Source: Lineus longissimus (lineage: Eukaryota > Nemertea > Pilidiophora > Heteronemertea > Lineidae). Taken from it: 64,000 nt of DNA. Each line of letters begins with the position of its first letter. The stretch's first letter is position 1. Made by a program: the position numbers and the translations under genes. Below the pieces are notes generated by a model. That model saw nothing but the letters and a program-made list of their open reading frames with translations, did no database searches and was not told the origin of the DNA. Location of the stretch: assembly GCF_910592395.1 (NCBI RefSeq), contig NC_088316.1:17918001-17982000 (forward strand). Direction: 5' to 3'. Below, in pieces: positions 11,883-23,700 of the stretch.

Positions 11883-13878
11883 ACAATGTTGGCTCGGGCT
11901 GCCTAAAAAGAATCATATATTTTGTTGAGGGGTTTATCTAACTTCTGTGTGTTTCTACTGCATGCTGCGTTCACACTGAATCCGATTTAAAACTGTTTTC
12001 CAGAGAGCACTCTCCGGAATACGAATTGGCTACACCAGTTTCGAAACGGCTGCACCACACTTGGCCTAATGCGCATGCAATTCGATTTGAAAAGTGCAAC
12101 TCTTGCCACGTATTGTAGTAACGTGCCTTTCGCGGATGAGTGTCCCTGCCCTTTGTTGTAATTAGTAGATAATCAAGACAGAACACAAGCTTGTGTGCAT
12201 GACCCCTGTCAACGGACTGTTTGATATGTATTAACGCGCACACCACAAGTTTTAATGAGAATCAGTCAATGCGAATTCAACAAAGCACATTCAATTGCAT
12301 TCTTGAACCAAATTGGTTGAAGAGGTTTCAAAACAGATTGAACAGAATTGAGTGTAGCACCCCAATACGTTTAAAGTTGAAATTGTACGACAGATTGATA
12401 CTTTTTTCAGAGTTATTTTGACATCTTCTTTTAATCCAGACATAACTGACGACTAAGTGATGCTTACCCTGTATGGCTCCAACATTGGGAGCAACATCTT
12501 CTTGGGGTCCATCCAGTGTCTTCTCGGCTGACGAGTTGGAGGCCGGCTCTCCTTCTTCATCGCCGTCTTGTCGATTTCAGGGGGTGTATATTATTAGCTT
12601 TGTGAGGCACAAGGAGGTGAAGAACACTGTTGTTATCCAAAGAGCCCAATGTCTTCGTCATTTGTACTAAACAGGTTCAGCACAAGTCCCACACGGACAC
12701 GCCTGACATTTCATCCGACGAAATTCCGCAGGTTAACAACAGGTCTTAACCCCAGTCATTCCATCCCCCTCGAGATCAGGTAGGGGATCGCTGGCCAGCT
12801 ATTGCTTACTATTGTTAACAGTCGTAAGACTTATCCCGCCAACACTCTAAAACAAGGGGACCAATTGAATGACTAGCGACACGCAACCGTCTATTGCCCC
12901 CATCAATCAACCACAATGACTCAAAGGGAACACGTACTTTGAACCTAAGTCCATGTCATCACCGTCGAAACTTAGATGAGGACCGCAGAACAAAGTGGCA
13001 AGCATGCCTGGGACCCAGCCACCGCGCTTTGGACATGAGATGAGATAGACTCAAGTCGCCAGTCACGATAACCAAATACACCAAGCGTATAGCTTGAATC
13101 GAACCCAATCTATCATCGTCATTGGTCACCTGGCCTGGCCTGGACAACTGAAAGCTGAATAGGTTCAAATAGATGATAAGCAGGAAACAAAAGAATAACA
13201 ACTATAATAGCTAGATAACTACAATAGCTAGATAACTAGGATAACTACTCTAACAACTAGAATAACAACAATAGCTACAAAATGAGCAAGTCGGTCATCA
13301 GACACACTTCCAACTCTCACAACAGTCACCATAGTCTCTCCCCCCCCGCCCCACATGACCTCCCGCACCCTTTTCCTATCCCGTCTCAAACACACACACA
13401 CACACAAAACATCTTACTATGGTTACAACTTTTGAATAACCCGCCTGATTTGGAGAGAGAAGTGTCACTGTCAATTCATTTTTAATTACATGACCAAAAC
13501 ATGATATGGAAAAATTTGTACCGAATTTATTACGGCATTTTATAAACATTTCTTGGTATAAAAATCTTTCATTTTGAAATTCAAATTATGGATATGTTGA
13601 AAGTTTTAATATCTTTGATTAGTTAGGAGAGTGCACATAATAAAGTTGCAATGGCGATAACAGTTAGAATGTGTTTCGTAATTTGTATTCTTCATGCCAA
13701 AATAAATTGTTTCATCCTTTTTCCATATAACTCGCCAATTATAAGTCTGGAATATTTTCACTGCCTTGAGGATCTGTGGGAGTCAAGTTACAAGTTTATT
13801 TTACCAACAATAACACAGATTTGACAGTGGCACCTCTATTGACAAGGCAGACGAGTCATAACCAGATACTATACCTAC

Positions 13879-14218
13879 CCTTCTTCTTGGAAATCAAACA
13901 AGAATCTTCGAATGCAATTGCGGACAAGGTTGTGTCATCTGAAATAATAAATTGGCACAAATGTGTAATAAAATTACAGCATTTCTGCTTGTATTTGTAT
14001 TAGTACTCAGCAGTCATTATACTAAATGCTGAAAAATTATGGTTGAATCTCAATTTTTCACATGATTTGCTTTCCTTTGGCAGAGGTTGACCTTATTATG
14101 GAAATAAATGTGAGCTAGGTCATGGCATATCATGCCGATCCATCGTCGTGCTGATATACATACCCTTGCAAATCATACAAGATTCTTCAGTTGCAATCGC
14201 GGAGAGGGTTTTTAGCAT
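13879..14218 (-). other. Two related exon-like segments in tandem
   Basis: On the minus strand, 14164-14218 and 13879-13938 each follow a CAG acceptor, begin ATG, and end at AAGG followed by a GTATGT or GTAGGT donor. Their translations share TLSAIAxExSCxIxK. The lengths are 55 and 60 nt, and the shared frame starts one base later in the first, so they cannot both be in the same phase as drawn. They may be tandemly duplicated (perhaps alternative) exons of an unresolved gene with one copy decayed, or a diverged repeat. Flanking intronic similarity extends about 25 bp on each side. Confidence 0.3.
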
Positions 14219-14904
14219 CTGGAATGACAAATTAAAACAGATACATAATATCATCAATTCTACAAGAAGTCATGAAAAAAGCAACTTTCAGCCAGATCCA
14301 ATGAAAGTACCAGATTTTGCCTGATTCTCTCATGCAATGACTCCTAAAAATACATATTTTCCACAAAAAAATAATCAAAGGAAAGTTGGGCTCTCTTCCA
14401 AAATCCCTTTTGCCTGTAAAACGATATAATGTCAAGATTTAGTAGGTGACACCCACCTTTTGGAACATTGATGCTGAACACATGTAATTTGGCTATTTCA
14501 TAATGTTGAAATGAGTCAAAGTGTGCACACCCTGCCAGAAAGAATATTCTGCTTGCACTGCATGCTTGAACCAAGCATTGGAAGGTATAAAATGTGACAG
14601 GTAGTGGTTTTATGTAACACACGCAAACTTTCCTTGTTGCCTTAGATAACCAAACAAAGGTGTCAGATGTAATACACTAATAGGCCGTGAAGCCAGATTG
14701 GTAATGAGATTGGCCATAAGCCATGAATAAATAACCTTTTTGATTATTGTGGATTGGGTCTAATAGAAATCGTATGGGGTATTAATAGTAGAGTTGCTAG
14801 TTTTTCCTAAAACAGATCTTGCAATGAAAACTGGTAGAAAAAAGTCATAATGGTGAACTTGGTGGATACCAACTTTTCGAATTCTGGTGAATTTAGAATA
14901 AATG

Positions 14905-17135
14905 AAACGGCCAGGGGCCATTGTGCTCACCGTATAGATATTTGGTGCTTTGTAATTCATCCAGATTAAGAAACATTGTACATGTATAGTATATAGGTCA
15001 AACCAAAGTCGGTATGACATGTGATGTATCGTTGCTTGGAGTAAGTACCATAAGAATATCATCAAAAACAAGTCAATAATAAACGAGATATTGCACTTTT
15101 TACCTATTTTAGTTTTGGCCTCCTGGTGGCCGAGTTGAGTACCAGATCAGATCGAAATTCGGTGTCCGAGGCTACATGACGTAGGGAGTCATGTGTATCA
15201 AATTTCAAGTTCAAAGCTTTAGTGGTTAAGAAACGTGCCATAGTTACAATCAAACGACAAATTTACGCCATTTGACCTCTGTGACCTTGAAAAGCAGGTC
15301 AGATCAAAAACTCATATGATATGTTATGGGCGGTTATTTCCGCATAAATAGAGGTTGTCTCAAATAGACATTTTATGTCGTGTTATGACTCGAATAGACG
15401 TTTGGTGGCGCTCGTTTTAACGGAGACGTACCTGAAATAAACATATTGTGTCGTATCTCAAATAGACATACACTCAAATAGACGTTTGGTGGCGCTCGTA
15501 TCTCAAATAAAGCGCCACCAAACGTCTATTTGAGTGTATGTCTATTTGAAAAGCGCCACCAAACGTCTATTTGAGTTATACACACAAATCAGAAAACACG
15601 ACAATATGTTTATTTGAGATACGAGCGCCACCAAACGTCTATTTGAGTGTATGTCTATTTGAAAAGCGCCACCAAACGTCTATTTGAGTTATACACAAAA
15701 ATCAGAAAACACGACAATATGTTTATTTGAGATACGAGCGCCACCAAACGTCTATTTGAGTGTATGTCTATTTGAAAAGCGCCACCAAACGTCTATTTGA
15801 GTTATACACACAAATCAGAAAACACGACAATATATGTTTATTTGAGATACGAGCGCCACCAAACGTCTATTTGAGTGTATGTCTATTTGAAAAGCGCCAC
15901 CAAACGTCTATTCGAGTCATAACACGACATAAAATGTCTATTTGAGACAACCTCTATTTATGCGGAAATAACCGCCCATAATATGTGATGTATCCTTGCT
16001 AGGAGAACCTACCATAAAAATGTTATTGAAAACGAATCACTAAAAATAAGCAAGATATTGCACTTCTTACTTTTTCCATTATGGCCCCCTGGTGGCCGAA
16101 TAAAGAATCAGATCGAGCCAAAATTTGGCATCAGAGGTTATCTGATGTAGGGGGTTATATGCACCAAGTTTCAAGTTCATAGCTTTACTGGTTAAGAAAC
16201 GTGCCATAGTTTACACTCTAAGGCCAATTTACGCCATATGACCTCTGTGACCTTGAAAAGTAGGTCAAATTGAAAACCCGTAAGATATGTGATGTATTCT
16301 TCCTAAGGGTACCTACCATAAAAATTTTATCGAAAACAAGTCACTTATAAGCGAGATATCACACTTTTTAGATTTCCACTTTTGGCCCCCTGGTGGCAAA
16401 GTTGAGAATCAGATCAAACTGAAATTCAGCACCAGAGGCTATGTGATATAGGGGGTTATATGTACCAAGTTTCAAGTTCATAGCTTTAGTGGTTAAGAAA
16501 CGTGCCATAGTTTACACTCTAACGGCCAATTTACGCCATATGACCTCTGTGACCTTGAAAAGTAGGTCAAATTGAAAACCCGTAAGATATGTGATGTATT
16601 CTTCCTAAGGGTACCTACCATAAAAATTTTATCGAAAACAAGTCACTTATAAGCGAGATATCACACTTTTTAGATATCCACATTTGGCCCCCTGGTGGCA
16701 AAGTTGAGAATCAGATCAAACTGAAATTCAGCACCAGAGGCTATGTGATATAGGGGGTTATATGTACCAAGTTTCAAGTTCATAGCTTTAGTGGTTAAGA
16801 AACGTGCCATAGTTTACACTCTAACGGCCAATTTACGCCATATGACCTCTGTGACCTTGAAAAGTAGGTCAAATTAAAAACCCGTATGATATAAGATGTA
16901 TATTTGCTATGAGTACCTACAACAAAAGTTTCATCGAAAACAAGTCACTAATAAGCGAGATATCACACTTTTTAGATATCCACATTTGGCCCCCTGGTGG
17001 CCAAGTAGAGAATCAGATCGGAGAGAAATTTAGTGTCACGGGTCATCTGACCTAGGGGGTCATGTGTACAAAGTTTTAAGTTCATAGGCCTAGCGGTTAA
17101 GAAACGTGCCACTGTTTTTGAACTAGGATACGACG

Positions 17136-17176
<41 letters not shown>

Positions 17177-17226
17177 ACGACGGACACTGCGGTATTGTAT
17201 AGACTCCCCTACGGTGAGCCAAAAAT
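14905..17226. mobile_element. Composite element with ~300-bp tandem core units
   Basis: The left end reads GGGGCCATTGTGCTCACCGT and the right end CCCCTACGGTGAGCCAAAA, a short complementary pair (CTCACCGTA/TACGGTGAG). Between them are core units of about 300 bp, marked by CCCCTGGTGGC at about 15120, 16084, 16388, 16690 and 16990. Each unit contains TGACCTCTGTGACCTTGAAA. Near the right end is a (GAC)n microsatellite at 17132-17175. This plan (core tandem units, a microsatellite and short terminal similarity) resembles the pearl/DINE class of Helitron-related elements. That comparison is inference. No transposase or helicase is present. A 658-bp element is inserted in the first unit. Confidence 0.65.
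15324..15981. mobile_element. 658-bp non-autonomous DNA element with long perfect inverted repeats
   Basis: The two ends (TTATGGGCGGTTATTTCCGC and its complement) are identical by eye for about 89 bp, flanked by a TATG duplication at 15320-15323 and 15982-15985. The interior is a tandem array of about 118 bp per unit, beginning near 15509, 15627, 15741 and 15852. The phrase GCGCCACCAAACGTCTATTT occurs about twice per unit and also inside the terminal repeats, inverted. The perfect arms suggest a recent insertion. It splits a core unit of the surrounding composite element, so it is younger than that element. Confidence 0.85.
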
Positions 17227-17399
17227 TGCCAAACTCTTTATAAACATGTTATACAATGGGTGATATGAATAAAGACGAGCGAATGCTTTTACTTCAATTT
17301 TGTACAGAAAGGCCTAGTGTAAATGTACGTGGAGTCTTAGAAACAAGATAGCCACCTAATGATATGGCACCAAATAAATAAAAAATCAAGAAAATGTAA

Positions 17400-17520
17400 G
17401 GTACAAGTCAGAAAAGACAAAAGTGAAAAGATAAAAAAAATAATAAAATAAAAAAAATATTTTTGGCCGTCCTTGACCGGGGTTTGAACTCACGACCTTT
17501 GGATTGCCACAACACGAAAA
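17400..17520 (-). mobile_element. Possible tRNA-derived SINE fragment
   Basis: Read on the minus strand, 17515-17463 contains GTCGTGAGTTCAAACCCCGG, which resembles a tRNA T-arm (B box), followed by an A/T-rich tail with a long T run. No clear A box is seen upstream. It lies between the two blocks of ~300-bp units. Confidence 0.35.
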
Positions 17521-17559
17521 ACACGAAACATGCAATTTCGGCCATATCTGTGTCTGCGT

Positions 17560-18530
17560 TGTGACCTCTGTGACCTTGACAAGTAGGTCAAATTAAAAAC
17601 CCATATGATATATGATGTATCCTTGCTATGAGTACCTACCACAAAAGTTTTATCGAAAACAAGTCATCAAGCGAGATATCACACTTTTTAGATATCCACA
17701 TTCGACCCCCTGGTGGCCAAATTGAGAATCAGATCGGACCGATATTCAGCACAAGACGTTATCTGATATAGGGGGTTATATGTACCAAGTTTCAAGTTCA
17801 TAGCTGTGGCGGTTGAGAAACGTGCCATAGTTACACTGAAACAGCCAATTTATGCCATTTGACCTCTGCAACCTTGAAAAGTAGGTCAAATTAAAAACCC
17901 GTACGATATATGATGTATCCTTGCTATTAGTACCCACCACGAAAGTTTTATTGAAAACAAGTTATTGATAAGCGAATTATCACACTTTTTAGGTATCCAC
18001 ATTCGGCCCCCTGGTGGCCAAGTTGAGAATCAGATCAGACCGAAATTCAGCACCAGAGGTTATCTGGTATAGGGGGTTATATGTACTAAGTTTCAAGTTC
18101 ATAGCTGTGGAGGTTGAAAAACGTGCCATAGTTACACTGAAACAGCCAATTTACGCCATTTGACCTCTGTGACCTTGAAAAGTAGGTCAAATTAAAAACC
18201 CGTATGATATATGATGTACCCTTGCTATGAGTACCTACCACAAAAATTTCATTCCAAACAAGTTATTAATAAGCGAGATATCACACTTTTTAGATATCTA
18301 CATTCGGCCCCCTGGTGGCCAAATTAAGAATCAGATCGGACCGAAATTTAGTGTCACAGGTCATCTGACCAAGGGAGTCCTGTGTACAAAGTTACAAGTT
18401 CATAGGCTTAGCGGTTAAGAAACGTGCCACTGTTTTTGAAACAGGATACGACGACGACGGACGACGACGGACGACGACGGACGACGGACACTGCGGTGTT
18501 GTATAGACTCCCCTACGGTGAGCCAAAAAC
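17560..18530. mobile_element. Second, 5'-truncated copy of the composite element
   Basis: Three further ~300-bp core units (CCCCTGGTGGCC at 17706, 18010 and 18309) lead to the same right end. That end carries an interrupted (GAC)n/(GGACGAC)n run at 18446-18490 and CCCCTACGGTGAGCCAAAA at about 18510-18528. No left terminus like that at 14905 is present. The units differ from each other by scattered substitutions, so they are older than the nested 658-bp insertion. Confidence 0.65.
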
Positions 18531-19511
18531 CCATAAAAGTCCTGTAGTTTCATGGACGAGGAATTTCATCACATACAGATTTGAGAACGAGAAGTTGAAT
18601 ACACCCTTAGAGTTCATACTGTAGAGAATGCTATTATAGACTCGTCGTAGTACCAAGCACTCAGACCAAAGTATTAAGAGGGCACGTCATCATTGCGTAA
18701 ATTCAGGAAAGAACCCTTAAGATGGAATGACAACATTTTCATGAGCTCAGAAACAATTAATTTCAACTTAAACATGACTTAGCTAGGAATAATTTCCAAC
18801 AAATATCTATATGATTATGAAATACGCAATGTTGGTGAACAGAGCGCCGTTCGAAACAACAGTGAAACTCGGCCCCTTTTCATCAAATTTGGTAACTCAT
18901 GACAACGGAGCCTCAGAGGTGTCCTATTTATAGCGAATCCAGTCAGACTTTTAGCACATACGCGTACATTCAGGGAAGACTCCCTAACGAGACCCGAGGC
19001 GAATTGGCACTGTGATCAGTCGTGCTGTCACCTGATCACGGCAACACTGGACGCTCGTGACTGCGCCATTCATCATTAAAATCTATATCTTTACGCATCT
19101 GTTTGACACAAAAACATTGTTGCTGTTGTGAAAACTATATCACACATGCACGACATCCTTAAACTGTCTTTTATCTATCGAAACATAACATTAACAAGGA
19201 GGCTTAACATCCATGTTACAAGCAGCGCACTATGACTAGCCCTAGGGCCTAGGCCTATTAATATAGGCTACACTGGATCAGTGTGTGGACGATCAAACTC
19301 ATGGATTGTAGTAGGCCTGGAGGGACTATATGTGAGAAATTCAACGGGTGTAGGCCTACTGTATCAGTGTATGTAATTTTCGACATTGTACGGACCGAAG
19401 ATCGGGAGATTGTTAATTCACACATAACACACACACCGACACAGGTGACAGTGTGAGCACTGAGTGAGTGACACTACTGAAGTGAGTGTACAACAGTACA
19501 TAGGCCTACAC
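18531..19511. other. Intergenic stretch, nothing recognised
   Basis: No long frame, splice-consistent exon or clear repeat was seen. There are short clusters of the TAGGCCTA-type phrase near 19240-19360. Confidence 0.4.
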
Positions 19512-20214
19512 GTCACGGTATCAGGCTGTTTCGCTACATTGCCAGTTCGCTACAAGTCGTTTCGCTACATGTGGCGGTCGTTTCGCTACATGATGGGTAT
19601 GGTCGTTTCGCTACATGGAGGACGTTTCGCTACATGGGTGGAGTCGTTTCGCTACATGGATGTAGTCATTATTTTTACTCTATTTTACCCTACTTTAATT
19701 CCCGTTGGTGACTACAAATTTATTATAGCACAGTTTGCCGGTAAAAAAACTTATACGGTTTGATGGCGCGCAAGGGGTTCTTGTCGTTTGTTCGCACTTG
19801 AATGGACCAGTAACCTCATAGACATCCATTCGCGTTGGCTCGCTCAATTACGTACTTATTATTGATTGACAGGGGTCATTCAACCGCACTTCAACGCAAA
19901 TTTGGAGGCCTTTGCAAGGCCTTCGCGTTGGCTCGCTCAACCGTCTGTATCCGTGTATACGTACTTATTATTGATTGACAGGGGTCATTCAAACGCACTC
20001 CAACGCAGATTTGGAGGCCTTTGCAAGGCCTTCGCGTTGGCTCGCTCGTCTCACCCATGTAGCGAAACGTCCTCCCATGTAGCGAAACGACCATACCCAT
20101 CATAGCGAAACGACTCCACCCATGTAGCGAAACGACCTACCATGTAGCGAAACGACCGCCACATGTAGCGAAACGACTTGTAGCGAACTGGCAATGTAGC
20201 GAAACGACAGTAAT
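19512..20214. mobile_element. ~700-bp element with long inverted ends made of GTAGCGAAACGA repeats
   Basis: The left end (19512-19665) is a run of TCGTTTCGCTACAT units. The right end (20050-20214) is the inverted counterpart, and the outermost 80 bp or so match almost exactly. The middle contains a tandemly duplicated ~110-bp segment (about 19855-19945 and 19965-20050) with GGAGGCCTTTGCAAGGCCTT and TTGGCTCGCTC. The family also occurs at 5862-6305. There is no transposase, so this is a non-autonomous element. The regularly spaced 12-mers in both ends look like subterminal transposase-binding repeats, which is inference. Confidence 0.75.
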
Positions 20215-20783
20215 TCGATTACATGACACATCAATCTTGTAGAGACATGTAACACGACAGACCCCTTCTTCGGATGACACGTCTAGGGAAGACCTGTCAG
20301 ACCCAAAGAAATAATAGAGTACATTGAAAAAATTGGTGCCAGGATGATTCCGGTGTAGGTGCTACACAACACAACACAGGCAATAATCTTCACAACTTCG
20401 GCAGATATGGTAGCGCAATAGACATACTCACATAGGGCTACGAAAACGCTGCTTTCTCCATTTATTCAGGACAGCTACACCAATATCAACCTATTAACAG
20501 ATGTGTCCAAGTCCCTCTAAAACGATGAGACTGGTTGTGACACACCAAGTTGTGCAGACCAAGTCCCTCTAAAGTAATCAGACTGGTTGTGCCATAGTAT
20601 GAATTACACGACCAGGTTTTGATTTATAGACGGCAACGTTGACCCCACTACGTTTTAGGTACGTTGCAAGTCCATTGTCTATGCTGCCACCTTTTAGTGA
20701 GGATAATAACTAGCAGGTCAACATAAATTCATCATGGTGGATAGGTTTGACATTTGTGATTTTTGCGGATAAATTCACACAGA

Positions 20784-23700
20784 ATGCAGCCACCTCCGAA
20801 AAAGGTGCGTTGTGAAAATTTGCACAATGTATCTTTGATGTATAATCTATAATACTGCCAATTTTTTTGTCTCTGACTTGTTCCGTTTTCTTTTTATGCA
20901 GGGTAAGTCGACGATAAACGTCAAAAATGTTCATCACGAACAACTGACAAAACTTCAACAAAAACATCACCACGATGCGGATCTGTTGGAAGATGTTCGG
21001 TAAGCACCTAAAATGTCTCTGCATTGATGCGTTGAATAAATAAAATACATGTGCCATCATGTTGTTATGGGATGTTAATTTGTCCAAGAATTCTAGCTCG
21101 TTTGTAGATACTAGATATGTTGTGTATCCTAAGCTTAGCCTTATTGGGCAAATCACTTGACTTCCATCCAAGTTCCATCCTTAGAAAATCAAAGCCGGGT
21201 TCAATGTTCACTTCCTGCCATCTCGGGCCTTTGTTCAGGGCGGGAGAAGTGACAGTATCCCCTGCTTTACCCGGGAAGCTTGACTTCATTACATTATAGT
21301 CTTTCTTCCTTACAATACATATGATTTAGGCCTATGCCCTATAATCATGTGATGATGGGCCCTTGTTGGGCAAGTCACTTATTTTTTGTTGCACAAACTG
21401 ACAAAGTCAATGAACATCATAATTTCTCACTGTTTGCTTCATTTCAGGAACTTTTCCAAACAGCGGTCACAGATTGAGAAAGACTATGCACAGGTTGGTG
21501 TTATGATAATTATTTGTTATTCTGATCCGGTTAGTCATTTTTATGCCTTTTTCGTCAGCTTTGTTTGAATCATGTCCAAAGTCTCCTAATTTACACAAAT
21601 AGGTAAAAAATGGATCCATGTGATCAGGCCTCTGACTTGCGACTTGCTGGTAGGTTTCAGGGCCAATAAGTTAGCGGGAGAGGGGGAAGGTGAAACTGCC
21701 CCGAGTCGTTTACTACTACATGTACTCGGGATTGACTGTGAAATGCTCTTTCAAGTTATGTTGTATCACTATTACATGTCTTGTGATTGGTGTCCAATAT
21801 AGCAGCAGTGCATGTTTTCAGTAAATTATGAGTTTTTTACGTAAAATATATATTCCGTTGCCGCACTGTGAGTGACGGAGGAACTTACGTCATCCTGATG
21901 ATGCCTGCTCACCAAAATGCTTCTGGCATAACAGTTACACTGCAGTCACTCCTCGTGTTTTCGTTAGATTTGTCATGATCCATACTATTGCCATATTAGT
22001 TATTGATCGCCATCATTGATTTCTCTGTTTTGATCATGTTCCCGTGGCTCTCACTGTACAGCCAGGACTGATGTTACTGCGTATGCACTTGGATTCTGTC
22101 ATTGTGGAAGGTTCCTGCAGCGAGCATTGCAATTTTCCACCATCATAAGTGTGTTGACCATTCATGTATAGTTAAGAACTCATGAATCATAATGCATGTG
22201 ATGTTAGCTTACAGTTATTTAGAAAACAGCCTTTTCCAAAAATAATATTTCTAAGACAGATTGCCAGTAATACTTCATTTGCTGTATGGATGAAGTATGT
22301 GCATGTATCTATCATTTTCATTCCTCGCCACTCTTTACATTTGGGGCCTGTCATTTCCATTCCTGTTTGAAATCTAAACCCTTTGAGCTATATTCTTTTG
22401 AAGTAATATCAAATGGCAACACTGCAATTATTGAAATCAGTTACATAGAATTTCTATTAGAAACAGACATACTCATGTTCTTTATAATGATCATTGTATA
22501 TCAGCTTTTAATCAAGGACCAACCATAAGCATTGTCAAACTGAGAGGAGTTTGAACACCCTGCATCCAATTCTAACATTCATGGTGTTTCTCTCAACATC
22601 ATTTGAATTAAGTCTTCTTTTGGAAGCACACCACTCAGCGACCTGTGCTTAGCAGACAATCACGGATCTGATGGTAGGTAACTGGGGTGGAAACCATTCT
22701 TTGTCATGTTTGTTGTCTAGTGACAGCATACTTGAGATATTTGAGTATATCTCTTCCAGAATCTCAAATAACACCTATTTTGCTACCTCTTTTGTTGTTA
22801 CTTTCTATTCTACTCATAGAGGACTTACAGTTGAATCCCTGCTGCTGTAACTGTTACTCTTGACATTTTGGAAACAAAAATATGATAAATTTACTGCTGG
22901 GAAGGTTACATTGCTTAAAAAAATACCATTCAAGAATGCTCTCAATATTGACAATAGTCAATTAAGTGTCAGCTGAGGGATGTATTGGAAAATTGGTTGA
23001 CATTTCACTAACTGCTGTTCTCTATGATCATGTTTTTGCCTTACGGCACTAGAACTTTTTGTTCGATAATTACATTTTCCAACATCTATCATATTTTTGT
23101 TAGAAATCATATTTTCGTGAATAGTGCTCATTAAGTTTTTGTCTCATCTTCTTTTTTATAAAGACATGCATGATGCATTTCATTTGCTGCACATTTATCC
23201 AATGCTGTAGACGAACGACTCAGATTTGGACTGAGTCCCTCACATCTATATCCATCTGACCAGTGGCTAAACAAACTGAGCTGCATTCCATGAAACAACT
23301 ACTAACTAGGCCTGAGCTACATTACCCTGAAATCATTGCATTTACTACTGCTAATTCCCTCTCAGCTCAAGCATGTCAAGTGGCATACATCTCATTCCCT
23401 CTCAGCTCACATGGCATTGCTTCAATTCTAGCTCTGTGTCTATGTATGTAGCTCTACCAGCTTATGTGATTCAATATTGACCAGGGTAACAGCTTCGTTG
23501 CTAATATATTTTCCTTGTCGAATCAATCAATCGATAGTATGGCCTGTTTCAGTGCGAATGGACCAGTTCGGTATGGTTCTGCATCTCGTACATGAAACAG
23601 GTTGCTGTGATGTAGTTGAAAACTATCAATGTCCTTGAAAACAAAGATCAGTGTCAAGCCTGCATTCTACAGTCACTCCAGAAGTGGATCTGGATGCAGA

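Larger units (their letters stand above)
8936..12573 (-). other. Weak exon candidates of an unresolved minus-strand gene
   Basis: Three segments have usable splice signals on the minus strand. 12473-12573 is an open acidic frame (GDEEGEPASNSSAEKTLDG) ending at a good GTAAGC donor. 10840-10977 follows a strong TTTTGTTTTCCAG acceptor and has stop-terminated frames in two phases. 8936-9013 follows TTTTTCTTTTCAG and reads to a stop in a frame containing RREKDVVDPAHPNHAP. The phases do not join all three in one frame, so they could be alternative terminal exons, UTR, or chance. I recognise no family. An expressed transcript would be needed to settle it. Confidence 0.2.

Noticed and set aside
16972-17187. 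Frame with a poly-arginine start
   Set aside because: It is a translation of the GAC microsatellite of the composite element.
17098-17226. Terminal part of the composite element as an RNA gene
   Set aside because: The same sequence ends both composite copies, with a microsatellite of variable length, which fits an element end and not a stable RNA.
20710-21171. 153-codon minus-strand frame
   Set aside because: It lies opposite FCHSD exons 1-2 and their introns. The plus-strand exons match the family residue by residue at the start.
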